Origin: JAQVUB01 sp033809415
GTDB taxonomy: Bacteria > Verrucomicrobiota > Lentisphaeria > Oligosphaerales > Oligosphaeraceae
Assembly (NCBI GenBank): GCA_033809415.1
Contig: JAPXLT010000262.1
Coordinates: 1 to 6,628, forward strand
Reading direction: 5' to 3'
DNA length: 6,628 nt
Under the pieces are notes generated by a model, which was given only the letters and a program-made list of their open reading frames with translations, did no database searches and was not told the origin of the DNA. How positions within the stretch are numbered: position 1 is the stretch's first letter; every line of letters begins with the position of its first letter. Below are positions 1 through 4,934 of this stretch, in pieces. Made by a program: the position numbers and the translations under genes.

Positions 1-1
1 G

Positions 2-772
2 ATCAACCCGCGGCATGTTGAGTTTCAGCTGATGGCCGACCGGCACGGGAACGTCGTCCATCTTGGCGACCGTGACTGTAGTTTGCAACGCCATCATCAG
101 AAACTGATCGAAGAAACTCCCTGTACCGCACTGACCCCTGAACTGCGGGAAAAAATGGGCGAAACAGCCATCAACGCTGCGAAGGCCGTAGATTATGTCG
201 GAGCAGGCACCGTGGAATTTCTGCTCAGCCAGGATGGCAACTATTATTTCATGGAAATGAATACGCGCCTGCAAGTCGAGCATCCGGTGACAGAGATGAT
301 AACCGGAGTCGATCTGGTTCGTGAGCAAATCCGTATTGCGCTGGGCGACAAGCTTAGCTGGCGGCAAAAAGACATCCGCCTGCGCGGCCATGCCATTGAA
401 GTACGTATCAATGCTGAAGACCCCCGACGGGATTTCGCGCCATGCCCAGGCAAAATCACGCATTATCTGCCACCAGGCGGTCCCGGTGTGCGAGTGGATT
501 CGCACCTGTACAGCGGCTATGTCATCCCACCGTATTATGACAGCATGCTCGGTAAAATCATCGCCCATGGCACCAACCGCGAACAAGCCATCGCCCGCAG
601 TAAAAATGCACTGCGGGAACTGCAAGTGGAAGGAGTGTGCACCACCCGCGACTTCGCCATGAAACTTCTCGAACTGCCACAGTTCGTCAGCGGCGACTAC
701 CACTCCGGCACCGTCGAAGAACTCCTCCCGGAACTGCTCGAAAACCTTAACAAAAACGCAATGCGTCAGTAA
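2..772 (+). CDS. accC: Biotin carboxylase subunit of acetyl-CoA carboxylase, 5'-truncated by window edge
   Basis: AccC carboxylates biotin on the carrier protein AccB using ATP and bicarbonate, the first half-reaction of acetyl-CoA carboxylase in fatty acid synthesis. The frame is open from base 2, so the first in-frame ATG (32) is internal. The family is about 450 residues; about 256 C-terminal ones are present, beginning at the conserved NPRHVEFQ stretch of the ATP-grasp domain. Visible motifs: RDCSLQRHHQK (catalytic lysine region), GAGTVEFL, and EMNTRLQVEHPVTEM (codons from 254), which carries the metal- and bicarbonate-site Glu, Asn, Arg, Gln, Val and Glu residues. These are followed by RGHAIEVRINAEDP, PGKITHYLPPGGPGVRVDSH and PPYYDSMLGK of the C-terminal domain. 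The usual QRRHQK reads QRHHQK here, a substitution at a normally conserved arginine. Stop TAA at 770-772. The usual partner accB would lie upstream, outside the window. Identification is near certain from motif order. Confidence 0.97.
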   Translation: MNPRHVEFQLMADRHGNVVHLGDRDCSLQRHHQKLIEETPCTALTPELREKMGETAINAAKAVDYVGAGTVEFLLSQDGNYYFMEMNTRLQVEHPVTEMITGVDLVREQIRIALGDKLSWRQKDIRLRGHAIEVRINAEDPRRDFAPCPGKITHYLPPGGPGVRVDSHLYSGYVIPPYYDSMLGKIIAHGTNREQAIARSKNALRELQVEGVCTTRDFAMKLLELPQFVSGDYHSGTVEELLPELLENLNKNAMRQ

Positions 773-791
773 ACTGGCTCAGTTTTTTTTT
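771..791 (+). terminator. Probable intrinsic terminator of accC
   Basis: Stem AAACTG (771-776), loop GCT and stem CAGTTT (780-785) run into nine consecutive T (783-791). The hairpin starts inside the stop codon. It is short and AT-rich, so it may be weak. The T-run also borders the 112-bp palindromic repeat and is similar beside the second copy, so it may belong to that element rather than to accC. Confidence 0.5.
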
Positions 792-903
792 ACAACTAAA
801 GACACGAATGGACACGAAAAAATTTCATGGCGAGCACAATACATTCTCGCAGAAAAAGCCACTTCCATGAAATTTTATCGGGGCTTTTCGGGCATTTCGT
901 TGT
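792..903 (+). repeat. 112-bp palindromic repeat, copy A (MITE-like)
   Basis: Bounded by ACAAC (792-796) and GTTGT (899-903). The two arms (about 792-831 and 864-903) are imperfect reverse complements around a 32-base centre, so DNA or RNA could fold into a long hairpin. By hand alignment it matches the reverse complement of 4736-4847 at about 100 of 112 positions without gaps. The left arm carries the spaced motif GACACGAATGGACACGAA followed by AATTTCATGG. The arms have decayed more here than in copy B. It lies 20 bases after the accC stop. No transposase or clear target duplication is visible. Most likely a non-autonomous palindromic repeat family. Confidence 0.85.
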
Positions 904-932
904 TTAAAAAAGAATTTGGAATTGAAAAAAAT

Positions 933-972
933 CTGCAAAGCCATTTGCATTGCAGGAATTTGGCGGTATATT
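933..972 (+). promoter_or_regulatory. Candidate promoter of the RRM gene with an upstream palindrome
   Basis: A -10-like TATATT (967-972, five of six consensus) lies 16 bases after a weak -35-like TTGCAT (945-950). Overlapping the -35 is a perfect inverted repeat TGCAAA-GCCA-TTTGCA (934-949), itself inside CTGCAA (933-938) / TTGCAG (950-955), which could be an operator. If used, transcription would start near 979. The -35 is poor, so this is only a candidate. Confidence 0.3.
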
Positions 973-978
973 TTAACT

Positions 979-1162
979 CCTGCATCGCTGAAAAATGAGA
1001 AAGAAAATGGATGATTGAACGGATGATTGTCTTTTCTTGGCCCCTTTCTCTTCCTTGGGTTTTCTGAATTATGCAGTTTCAGGTCGCCATATAGACCTCT
1101 TTCCAGCAATCGGCTTCGGAAAGTAAAAGAAGGAAGCCGGAGTTTTCAGTTTGGAGAAAGAA
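979..1162 (+). promoter_or_regulatory. Long putative 5' leader of the RRM gene
   Basis: No gene is seen here. It contains a tandem 9-mer GGATGATTG (1009-1017 and 1021-1029, 12-base period). It also has small stems CTGAA/TTCAG (1064-1082) and AGGTC/GACCT (1081-1098), and a perfect 7-bp stem CGGCTTC/GAAGCCG (1111-1117 with 1133-1139) ending 13 bases before the Shine-Dalgarno GGAG (1153-1156). Long structured leaders are typical of cold-shock RNA-binding protein genes; applying that here is inference. Confidence 0.35.
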
Positions 1163-1474
1163 ATGGGCAAGAAATTGTACGTCGGGAATCTGAGCTACTC
1201 GGTATCGGATTCGGAACTGGAATCGCTGTTTGCGCAATTTGGTCAAGTTACCAGCGCACGCGTGATTTCGGATCGTGATACTGGTCGCAGCAAAGGATTC
1301 GGCTTTGTCGAAATGGCTAATGACAACGAGGCACAAGCCGCAATTGAAGCCATGAACGGCAAAGAGAACAACGGTCGCGTGTTGACCGTCAACGAAGCAA
1401 AACCCATCGAACACCGCGGTGAGCGTGGCGGATTCGGCGGTGGGCGTCCCCACGGCGGCGGCAAACGCTTCTGA
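1163..1474 (+). CDS. RRM-domain RNA-binding protein with Gly/Arg-rich tail
   Basis: Small cytoplasmic single-RRM protein of 103 residues, of the type found in cyanobacteria (Rbp) and many PVC bacteria, where such proteins bind single-stranded RNA and are often linked to cold stress. RNP2 is LYVGNL (residues 5-10) and RNP1 is KGFGFVEM (44-51). The RNA-stacking aromatics Tyr6, Phe46 and Phe48 are all present. The RRM fills residues 4-80; the tail 85-103 is rich in Gly and Arg with a His (RGERGGFGGGRPHGGGKRF) and probably adds unspecific RNA contacts. Start chosen at ATG 1163 because GGAG (1153-1156) is 6 bases upstream; an in-frame TTG at 1151 lies on that Shine-Dalgarno and is unlikely. Monocistronic: long spacers lie on both sides and a strong terminator follows 62 bases after the stop. 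The RNA targets cannot be read from sequence. Confidence 0.95.
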   Translation: MGKKLYVGNLSYSVSDSELESLFAQFGQVTSARVISDRDTGRSKGFGFVEMANDNEAQAAIEAMNGKENNGRVLTVNEAKPIEHRGERGGFGGGRPHGGGKRF

Positions 1475-1536
1475 TTCCTGACTTGGACATTGCCTGTTCC
1501 CTTGTGGGATCAGGGTAGTGTCTGACGTCGCAAAAA

Positions 1537-1572
1537 CTTCTGTTTCTTTATTGAAGCAGAAGCTTTTTTTTT
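1537..1572 (+). terminator. Strong intrinsic terminator of the RRM gene
   Basis: A 10-bp stem CTTCTGTTTC (1537-1546) pairs with GAAGCAGAAG (1553-1562), one T-G wobble, around the loop TTTATT. One C and nine T (1564-1572) follow. The run of A before the stem (1532-1536) can extend the pairing. It is a textbook rho-independent terminator 62 bases after the RRM stop codon. Confidence 0.9.
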
Positions 1573-1636
1573 GCTGTAATCCTAAAAAAAGCAGTTGACT
1601 TTTTCCATTGATCGGCAATCAGAATCTTTTTTTTGT

Positions 1637-1664
1637 CCACGGAAAGCACGGAAAATCCGGAAAA
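1637..1664 (+). repeat. CCACGGAAA-type short tandem repeat
   Basis: Three degenerate 9-10 base units, CCACGGAAA, GCACGGAAAA and TCCGGAAAA, directly follow a run of eight T (1627-1634) and GT. The plan resembles the CACGAA repeats at 792-816, 3764-3790 and 4747-4761: a T-run, then spaced CACGRAA units. It is probably a relative of that family. Confidence 0.55.
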
Positions 1665-1746
1665 TTTGTAGGGTTTACGGCTTTGACGGATGAGCTTGCT
1701 CTGGCGAAATTCTTGTGTGCCAAGGTCGGCTTTACGCAATTGCGTC

Positions 1747-1781
1747 GGAGGCGATATGGAGCGCCGGCGGCTCGCCGGCAT
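1747..1781 (+). repeat. REP-like 35-bp repeat, copy 1
   Basis: Matches 4878-4912 at 32 of 35 positions, on the same strand. Core is a perfect GC hairpin GCCGGCG-GCT-CGCCGGC (1763-1779). The word GCTTTAC lies upstream of both copies (1729-1735 and 4865-4871), so the family unit may be longer than 35 bp. No T-run follows, so it is not a simple terminator; an intergenic REP-type element is the best reading. Confidence 0.75.
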
Positions 1782-1964
1782 GAAGCCGGTTTTCCTCTCC
1801 CATCACCGAAAAAGAAGGTTTTGAGGGAGTAGTACTGAAGTCGCCCTGCATCAATACGGTGAACGGAATAAACTTCACAAAATTCTGAAAACAAAGGAAG
1901 TAGGACTAAAAATCAGCTTTGACTGCTTTTTTTTAGGATAATCCGTCTTGACAATGGACTTGCA

Positions 1965-2492
1965 ATGGACATGAAACGGATTCTTTTGCTGATTTTTCTG
2001 CTCAGCAGCCTGGCTCTTGTCAGGGTCTGTGCGTACGAGGTTGAGTCTTCGCTGAATTCATCGGCTTCGTTGACCAATGACGGCAGCGAGCTTTCTTCCA
2101 GCCCTGCACCTTCCCGTCCGGTGTTGGATTTGGAGCAGCTTCGTGTTCTGGAACTCGATCAGGAGGGGATCAACTGGCGTCAGGACTGGTGGAAATATCT
2201 GCTGATGCTGCTTTCGAGTCTGCTCTGCCTTTGCTTGATCGTTTATTTGACCAAAGTCCTCTTCTGGTTTTTCGGCGTGCTGATCTGCCTTGGCAGCGCT
2301 TTGGCGGGGGGAATCTTTCTCGATGTCTTATTTATTCCTTGGCTGCCGCCTCTGCTGCCGGAGACAGTCACCAGCCTGGTTTCAGCCTCTCTTATTTGCC
2401 ATATCCTTGGCGGGCTACTTGGTTACGCCATCGCCGCCTGTTTGTTGGCCATCCTTTTCAGACCGATGAAACAAAAGCAAAAAAATGGCTGA
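1965..2492 (+). CDS. Small membrane protein with signal peptide, function unknown
   Basis: Not recognised as a named family. 175 residues. The N-terminus has basic MDMKR, a hydrophobic core LLLIFLLSSLALV, and VCA before Tyr24, which fits a signal peptide cleaved near residue 23. Residues 24-70 form a Ser-rich, acidic, probably extracytoplasmic linker. Residues 77-168 are strongly hydrophobic with about three membrane segments (near 78-96, 98-124 and 136-166) and small-residue packing motifs GSALAGG and GGLLGYAIAA. The tail RPMKQKQKNG is basic, suggesting a cytoplasmic C-terminus. The ORF overlaps the next gene by 8 bases, so the two are probably co-translated; a role beside the iron-sulfur DUF362 protein is inference. 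No good Shine-Dalgarno precedes ATG 1965; ATG 1971 (MKRI) is an equally possible start. Upstream CAATGGAC is directly repeated (1952-1959 and 1963-1970). Confidence 0.75.
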   Translation: MDMKRILLLIFLLSSLALVRVCAYEVESSLNSSASLTNDGSELSSSPAPSRPVLDLEQLRVLELDQEGINWRQDWWKYLLMLLSSLLCLCLIVYLTKVLFWFFGVLICLGSALAGGIFLDVLFIPWLPPLLPETVTSLVSASLICHILGGLLGYAIAACLLAILFRPMKQKQKNG

Positions 2493-3741
2493 AAATAGTA
2501 CATTTGTAAAAGATGCTCGTTTTCGTTCTGTTGTCGCTCTGGCGTCAGTTCCTGACTATGAGGATCGCGAGCGTATTCTGTCGGCTTTGCGTGAATTGCT
2601 GAAGCCCTTTGGGGGCATGCAGGGCATTGTCAAGCCCGGGCAGAAAGTCCTCCTGAAAGTAAATCTGCTGGCGCCGGCCCGTCCGGAGCAGGCAGTGACA
2701 ACTCATCCTGAACTTTTACGGGGAGTCATCCGCCTAGTGAAAGAAGCCGGTGGGATTCCCCTGATCGGCGACGGGCCTGGAGTCGGCGACACCCTGACCA
2801 ATATGAAATCCTGCGGCATGAGCCAAGTAGCCGAACAGGAAGGCGCCGGCATCCTGAATTTCCAGGAAACGGAAATTTTTGAAGACCTTGACAACCGGGT
2901 TGGCAAGCGGATAGCACTGACTCGGCATCTGCGTGACTGTCCGGTACTGATCACTTTGCCAAAGCTGAAAACCCATGTGCAGATGGCCTATACCGGCGCC
3001 ATCAAGAATCAATTTGGCCTGATTCCTGGCACTGCCAAGGGGCAATATCATTTTCGTTTCCAGAACCGTGACCATCTTGCCGACCTGATGATCGATATCA
3101 ACCGCCTCGCCAAACCGGCATTGGCAATCATGGACGGCATTGTCGCGATGGAAGGGCAGGGACCCAGCGGTGGGCACCCGCGCAAACTAGGCGCTTTGCT
3201 GGCAAGCACCGACCTGGCGGCTATCGATGTCGTTGCCTGTCACCTGATCGGCCTGGACCCAGAACGCAATCCTCTGAATCTGGCTGCACGCAGAGCGGAT
3301 TTCGGAGCAACCCGCCTCGAGGAAATCCAGCTTTACGGGGCACCTTTAGAGAGTCTGCAAGTATCGGATTTTAAATTAGTCAAGGCGCCGGCGAATGTTA
3401 TGCGTATTCTTCCCTTGCCGGCGAGCTGGTTGCGCTGGTTGCGGCGGCAGGTTGCCGCACGCCCGGTTATCCGACGTGATCTTTGCATCCGATGCCATCG
3501 CTGTTCGAGAGGCTGTCCGGTTGCACCGCCTGCGATCGACCCGGACTTGGCGCCAGGCAAAGAAGTCAATGATCTTACCTGCATTCGCTGTTATTGCTGC
3601 CATGAATTCTGCCCGGTCAAAGCCATCGATCTCAAAAAAAGCCGACTCGAGACCCTTCTGAATTTCCGGAAAATAGGCGACGCCGGCACAAGACTCTTCG
3701 GCAAACTTGTTGCTATCGTGCGCCGCCCTAAGAATAAATAG
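2485..3741 (+). CDS. DUF362 family protein with two C-terminal 4Fe-4S motifs
   Basis: 418 residues, a normal length for DUF362 proteins with a ferredoxin-like tail. The DUF362 domain covers about residues 14-300. Motifs: KVLLKVNLLAP, VTTHPELLRG, GDGPGVGD (95-102), LPKLKTH (ending His164), TGAIKNQFGLIPG (170-182) and MDGIVAMEGQGPSGG (from 216). The tail has CIRCHRCSRGCP (Cys334, 337, 340, 344) and CIRCYCCHEFCP (Cys366, 369, 372, 376, plus extra Cys371), each a complete CxxCxxCxxxCP ligand set. It is probably a cytoplasmic redox protein; the biochemical role of the family is poorly defined and I assign no substrate. ATG 2485 overlaps the upstream stop (TGA 2490-2492) by 8 bases and has no clear Shine-Dalgarno, which points to translational coupling. 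Stop TAG 3739-3741. It converges on the HTH-EIIA gene with no evident terminator. Confidence 0.93.
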   Translation: MAENSTFVKDARFRSVVALASVPDYEDRERILSALRELLKPFGGMQGIVKPGQKVLLKVNLLAPARPEQAVTTHPELLRGVIRLVKEAGGIPLIGDGPGVGDTLTNMKSCGMSQVAEQEGAGILNFQETEIFEDLDNRVGKRIALTRHLRDCPVLITLPKLKTHVQMAYTGAIKNQFGLIPGTAKGQYHFRFQNRDHLADLMIDINRLAKPALAIMDGIVAMEGQGPSGGHPRKLGALLASTDLAAIDVVACHLIGLDPERNPLNLAARRADFGATRLEEIQLYGAPLESLQVSDFKLVKAPANVMRILPLPASWLRWLRRQVAARPVIRRDLCIRCHRCSRGCPVAPPAIDPDLAPGKEVNDLTCIRCYCCHEFCPVKAIDLKKSRLETLLNFRKIGDAGTRLFGKLVAIVRRPKNK

Positions 3742-3763
3742 GCGCATACAACATATTTTTTAA

Positions 3764-3794
3764 CCACGAACCACACGAAAAGGCACGAAATTTT
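3764..3794 (+). repeat. CACGAA-type repeat between convergent genes
   Basis: After a T-run (3756-3761) come CCACGAA, CCACACGAAAA and GGCACGAAA, then TTTT. The spacing of CACGAA words and the trailing A/T block resemble the outer arm of the 112-bp palindromes (792-825 and 4736-4770), but there is no matching second arm. It may be a solo half-element or a separate member of the same family. It abuts the heptamer array. Confidence 0.6.
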
Positions 3795-3795
3795 A

Positions 3796-3858
3796 CCCTG
3801 CACCCTGCACCCTACATCCTGCACCCTGCCCCCTGCACCCTGCACCCTGCCCCCTATC
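3796..3858 (+). repeat. Nine-unit heptamer array (CCCTGCA)n, potential G-quadruplex on the - strand
   Basis: Nine consecutive 7-base units stay in perfect register: CCCTGCA, CCCTGCA, CCCTACA, TCCTGCA, CCCTGCC, CCCTGCA, CCCTGCA, CCCTGCC, CCCTATC. The array ends two bases before the HTH-EIIA stop codon. On the - strand, which is the sense of that mRNA, it reads as GGG tracts spaced by about four bases, satisfying the usual G3N1-7 quadruplex pattern. It resembles the short tandemly repeated repetitive sequences known in cyanobacteria. Confidence 0.9.
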
Positions 3859-3860
3859 TC

Positions 3861-4580
3861 TTAGTTTTCCTCGTCTTCGAGGCGGTCATGGATAAGGAAT
3901 TCATCGCGTTCATGTTCCATGACCAGCTTGATGACATCGGCTTTTTCAACGCATTTTGGCAGGGCTTTGAGAAAGTCCTCATTCTTGAGGAGGCGAGCCA
4001 TGCAGCCCATCAAATGCAGATGCAACTCGATATTCTGGCTGCAGACCAAGAAAAAGAAGTGAACAGGATTTCCATCCGGTGCATTGAAATCCACACCTTT
4101 TTTCGAATAGCCGTAGATGACGCTGGCAGGTGCGCGCAATGTAGTCACCGGGTCCCGCGGATGTGGAATTGCAATGCCATTGCCAACCCCGGTGCTGAGA
4201 ACATTCTCGCGGGCCATGCATTTTTCCCGAAGATCATGCACATCCAGAACTAGGCCGGCAAAAAAACGGGGATCCGTCAATTCCGTGATCACTTCCTCTG
4301 TATTTTTGCCTTTGATGTCCAAAACCATGCGGTCTTCGCTCATCATCCGGCTCACCGGAATCCCAATGTGCGGGCGAGTCAGAATCGACATCGGCATTTC
4401 CTCGTCATCGTCATCATCAACCGGAGTCGAAGGAAAGAAAAGACGATCAATCTGGCTGCCGTTAAAGCGCCATTGCCCACCGATCTTCGCACCTTGGATC
4501 TTGCCAGTCTTCAGCATCCGCAAAATCGTCCGCTCATTGACCCGTAAATACTCCGCCAGCTCTTTTAATGTCAGTATCAT
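3861..4580 (-). CDS. HTH-domain PTS EIIA (fructose/PtsN-type) fusion protein
   Basis: 239 residues. Residues 1-50 are an excisionase/MerR-like helix-turn-helix (LTLKELAEYLRVNERTILRM, then GAKIGGQWRF), which binds DNA. A short linker with the acidic run VDDDDDEE (54-61) leads to a PTS EIIA type-2 domain (about 75-230). GVGNGIAIPH places the phospho-accepting histidine at His140, and DGNPVHFFFLVCS and LHLHLMGCMARLLKNEDF are conserved EIIA segments. EIIA-Ntr-type proteins accept phosphate from NPr and act as regulators rather than transporters. A similar HTH-EIIA fusion is known in Chlamydia (PtsN paralogue), which fits a PVC host. The domain order suggests a phosphorylation-controlled DNA-binding protein; the targets are unknown. 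Start at ATG 4578-4580 has the Shine-Dalgarno AGAGGA 6 bases upstream; an upstream in-frame GTG (4610) has none. No EIIB, EIIC, HPr or EI gene is in the window. Confidence 0.92.
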   Translation of the reverse strand: MILTLKELAEYLRVNERTILRMLKTGKIQGAKIGGQWRFNGSQIDRLFFPSTPVDDDDDEEMPMSILTRPHIGIPVSRMMSEDRMVLDIKGKNTEEVITELTDPRFFAGLVLDVHDLREKCMARENVLSTGVGNGIAIPHPRDPVTTLRAPASVIYGYSKKGVDFNAPDGNPVHFFFLVCSQNIELHLHLMGCMARLLKNEDFLKALPKCVEKADVIKLVMEHERDEFLIHDRLEDEEN

Positions 4581-4616
4581 CGTTGTTCCTCTTTTTACAT
4601 GGAGACACACTAAAAC

Positions 4617-4633
4617 ATGACAAACTATGACAA
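4617..4633 (-). promoter_or_regulatory. Direct repeat in the HTH-EIIA leader, possible operator
   Basis: ATGACAA occurs at 4617-4623 and again at 4627-4633, exactly 10 bases apart (one helical turn), between the predicted promoter and the start codon. As the encoded protein has a DNA-binding domain, an autoregulatory site is possible. Two 7-mers in AT-rich DNA are weak evidence. Confidence 0.25.
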
Positions 4634-4659
4634 CATTAACAATTCTCGTCTTCGTTAAG

Positions 4660-4687
4660 ACAATAACACTATTTTCACATCTGTCAA
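4660..4687 (-). promoter_or_regulatory. Sigma-70-type promoter of the HTH-EIIA gene
   Basis: Read on the - strand: a perfect -35 TTGACA (4687-4682), a 16-base spacer, and -10 TATTGT (4665-4660, four of six consensus). Transcription would start near 4653, giving a leader of about 70 bases before ATG 4580. The 112-bp palindrome copy B begins about 50 bases upstream. Confidence 0.6.
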
Positions 4688-4735
4688 ATCATTTCAAGAA
4701 TTTTTTGACGTTTTTTTGCGTTTTTTTGAGTTTGA

Positions 4736-4847
4736 ACAACGAAAAGCACGAAAGGACACGAAAAAATTTCATGGCAATGGCTTTTTCTGCGCGAATGTGT
4801 TGTACTCGCCATGAAATTTTTTCGAGTCCATTCGTGTCTTTAGTTGT
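4736..4847 (-). repeat. 112-bp palindromic repeat, copy B (MITE-like)
   Basis: Same length as copy A and inverted relative to it, bounded by ACAAC (4736-4740) and GTTGT (4843-4847). Its own 40-base arms (4736-4775 and 4808-4847) are reverse complements at 35 of 40 positions, so it is the better preserved palindrome. Seven A (4848-4854) flank the right end, matching the T-run before copy A. Relative to transcription it follows gntR by 87 bases in the same orientation in which copy A follows accC. It may act as a 3'-end hairpin or be a non-autonomous mobile repeat. Confidence 0.88.
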
Positions 4848-4877
4848 AAAAAAATTGTCACCCAGCTTTACTTTTTT

Positions 4878-4912
4878 GGAGGCGACATGGAACGCCAGCG
4901 GCTCGCCGGCAT
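4878..4912 (+). repeat. REP-like 35-bp repeat, copy 2
   Basis: 32 of 35 bases match 1747-1781. The hairpin GCCAGCG-GCT-CGCCGGC (4894-4910) has one A-C mismatch on the + strand. In a - strand transcript, which is the gntR mRNA direction, the same position is a G-U wobble, so the RNA hairpin stays intact. It lies 22 bases past the gntR stop codon and could be a 3' stabilising hairpin. Confidence 0.75.
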
Positions 4913-4934
4913 CTATTTCTGAACAACTCCTTAA

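Larger units (their letters stand above)
1579..1939. repeat. 361-bp spacer segment bounded by an inverted repeat
   Basis: ATCCTAAAAAAAGCAGT (1579-1595) recurs as its reverse complement at 1922-1939, differing only by one extra T in the homopolymer run. Inside are a CACGGAAA repeat (1637-1664), GAGCTTGCTC (1692-1701), a perfect 12-bp palindrome ACGCAATTGCGT (1734-1745) and a REP-like hairpin (1747-1781). I see no convincing gene in this spacer. The inverted ends suggest a non-autonomous insertion or a mosaic of several; A/T homopolymers inflate the apparent match. Confidence 0.4.

Noticed and set aside
1608..1832. 74-codon + strand ORF across the 1579-1939 spacer
   Set aside because: It consists of translated repeat DNA (CACGGAAA units and the REP-like hairpin) and has no ribosome site and no recognisable domain.
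1919..1942. TTGACT followed by GATAAT as a promoter for the 1965 gene
   Set aside because: Spacing is only 12 bases, too short for a sigma-70 promoter; the segment is better explained as the end of an inverted repeat.
1948..1953. Perfect -35 hexamer TTGACA before the membrane-protein gene
   Set aside because: The position 17 bases downstream falls on the start codon region (ATGAAA) with no -10 box, so it cannot serve this gene.
3764..3858. CRISPR array
   Set aside because: Units are 7 to 11 bases with no spacers and no cas genes; these are short tandem repeats.
4581..4610. N-terminal extension of the HTH-EIIA protein to GTG 4610
   Set aside because: The extension would include the good Shine-Dalgarno of ATG 4580 and adds residues not expected before the HTH domain.
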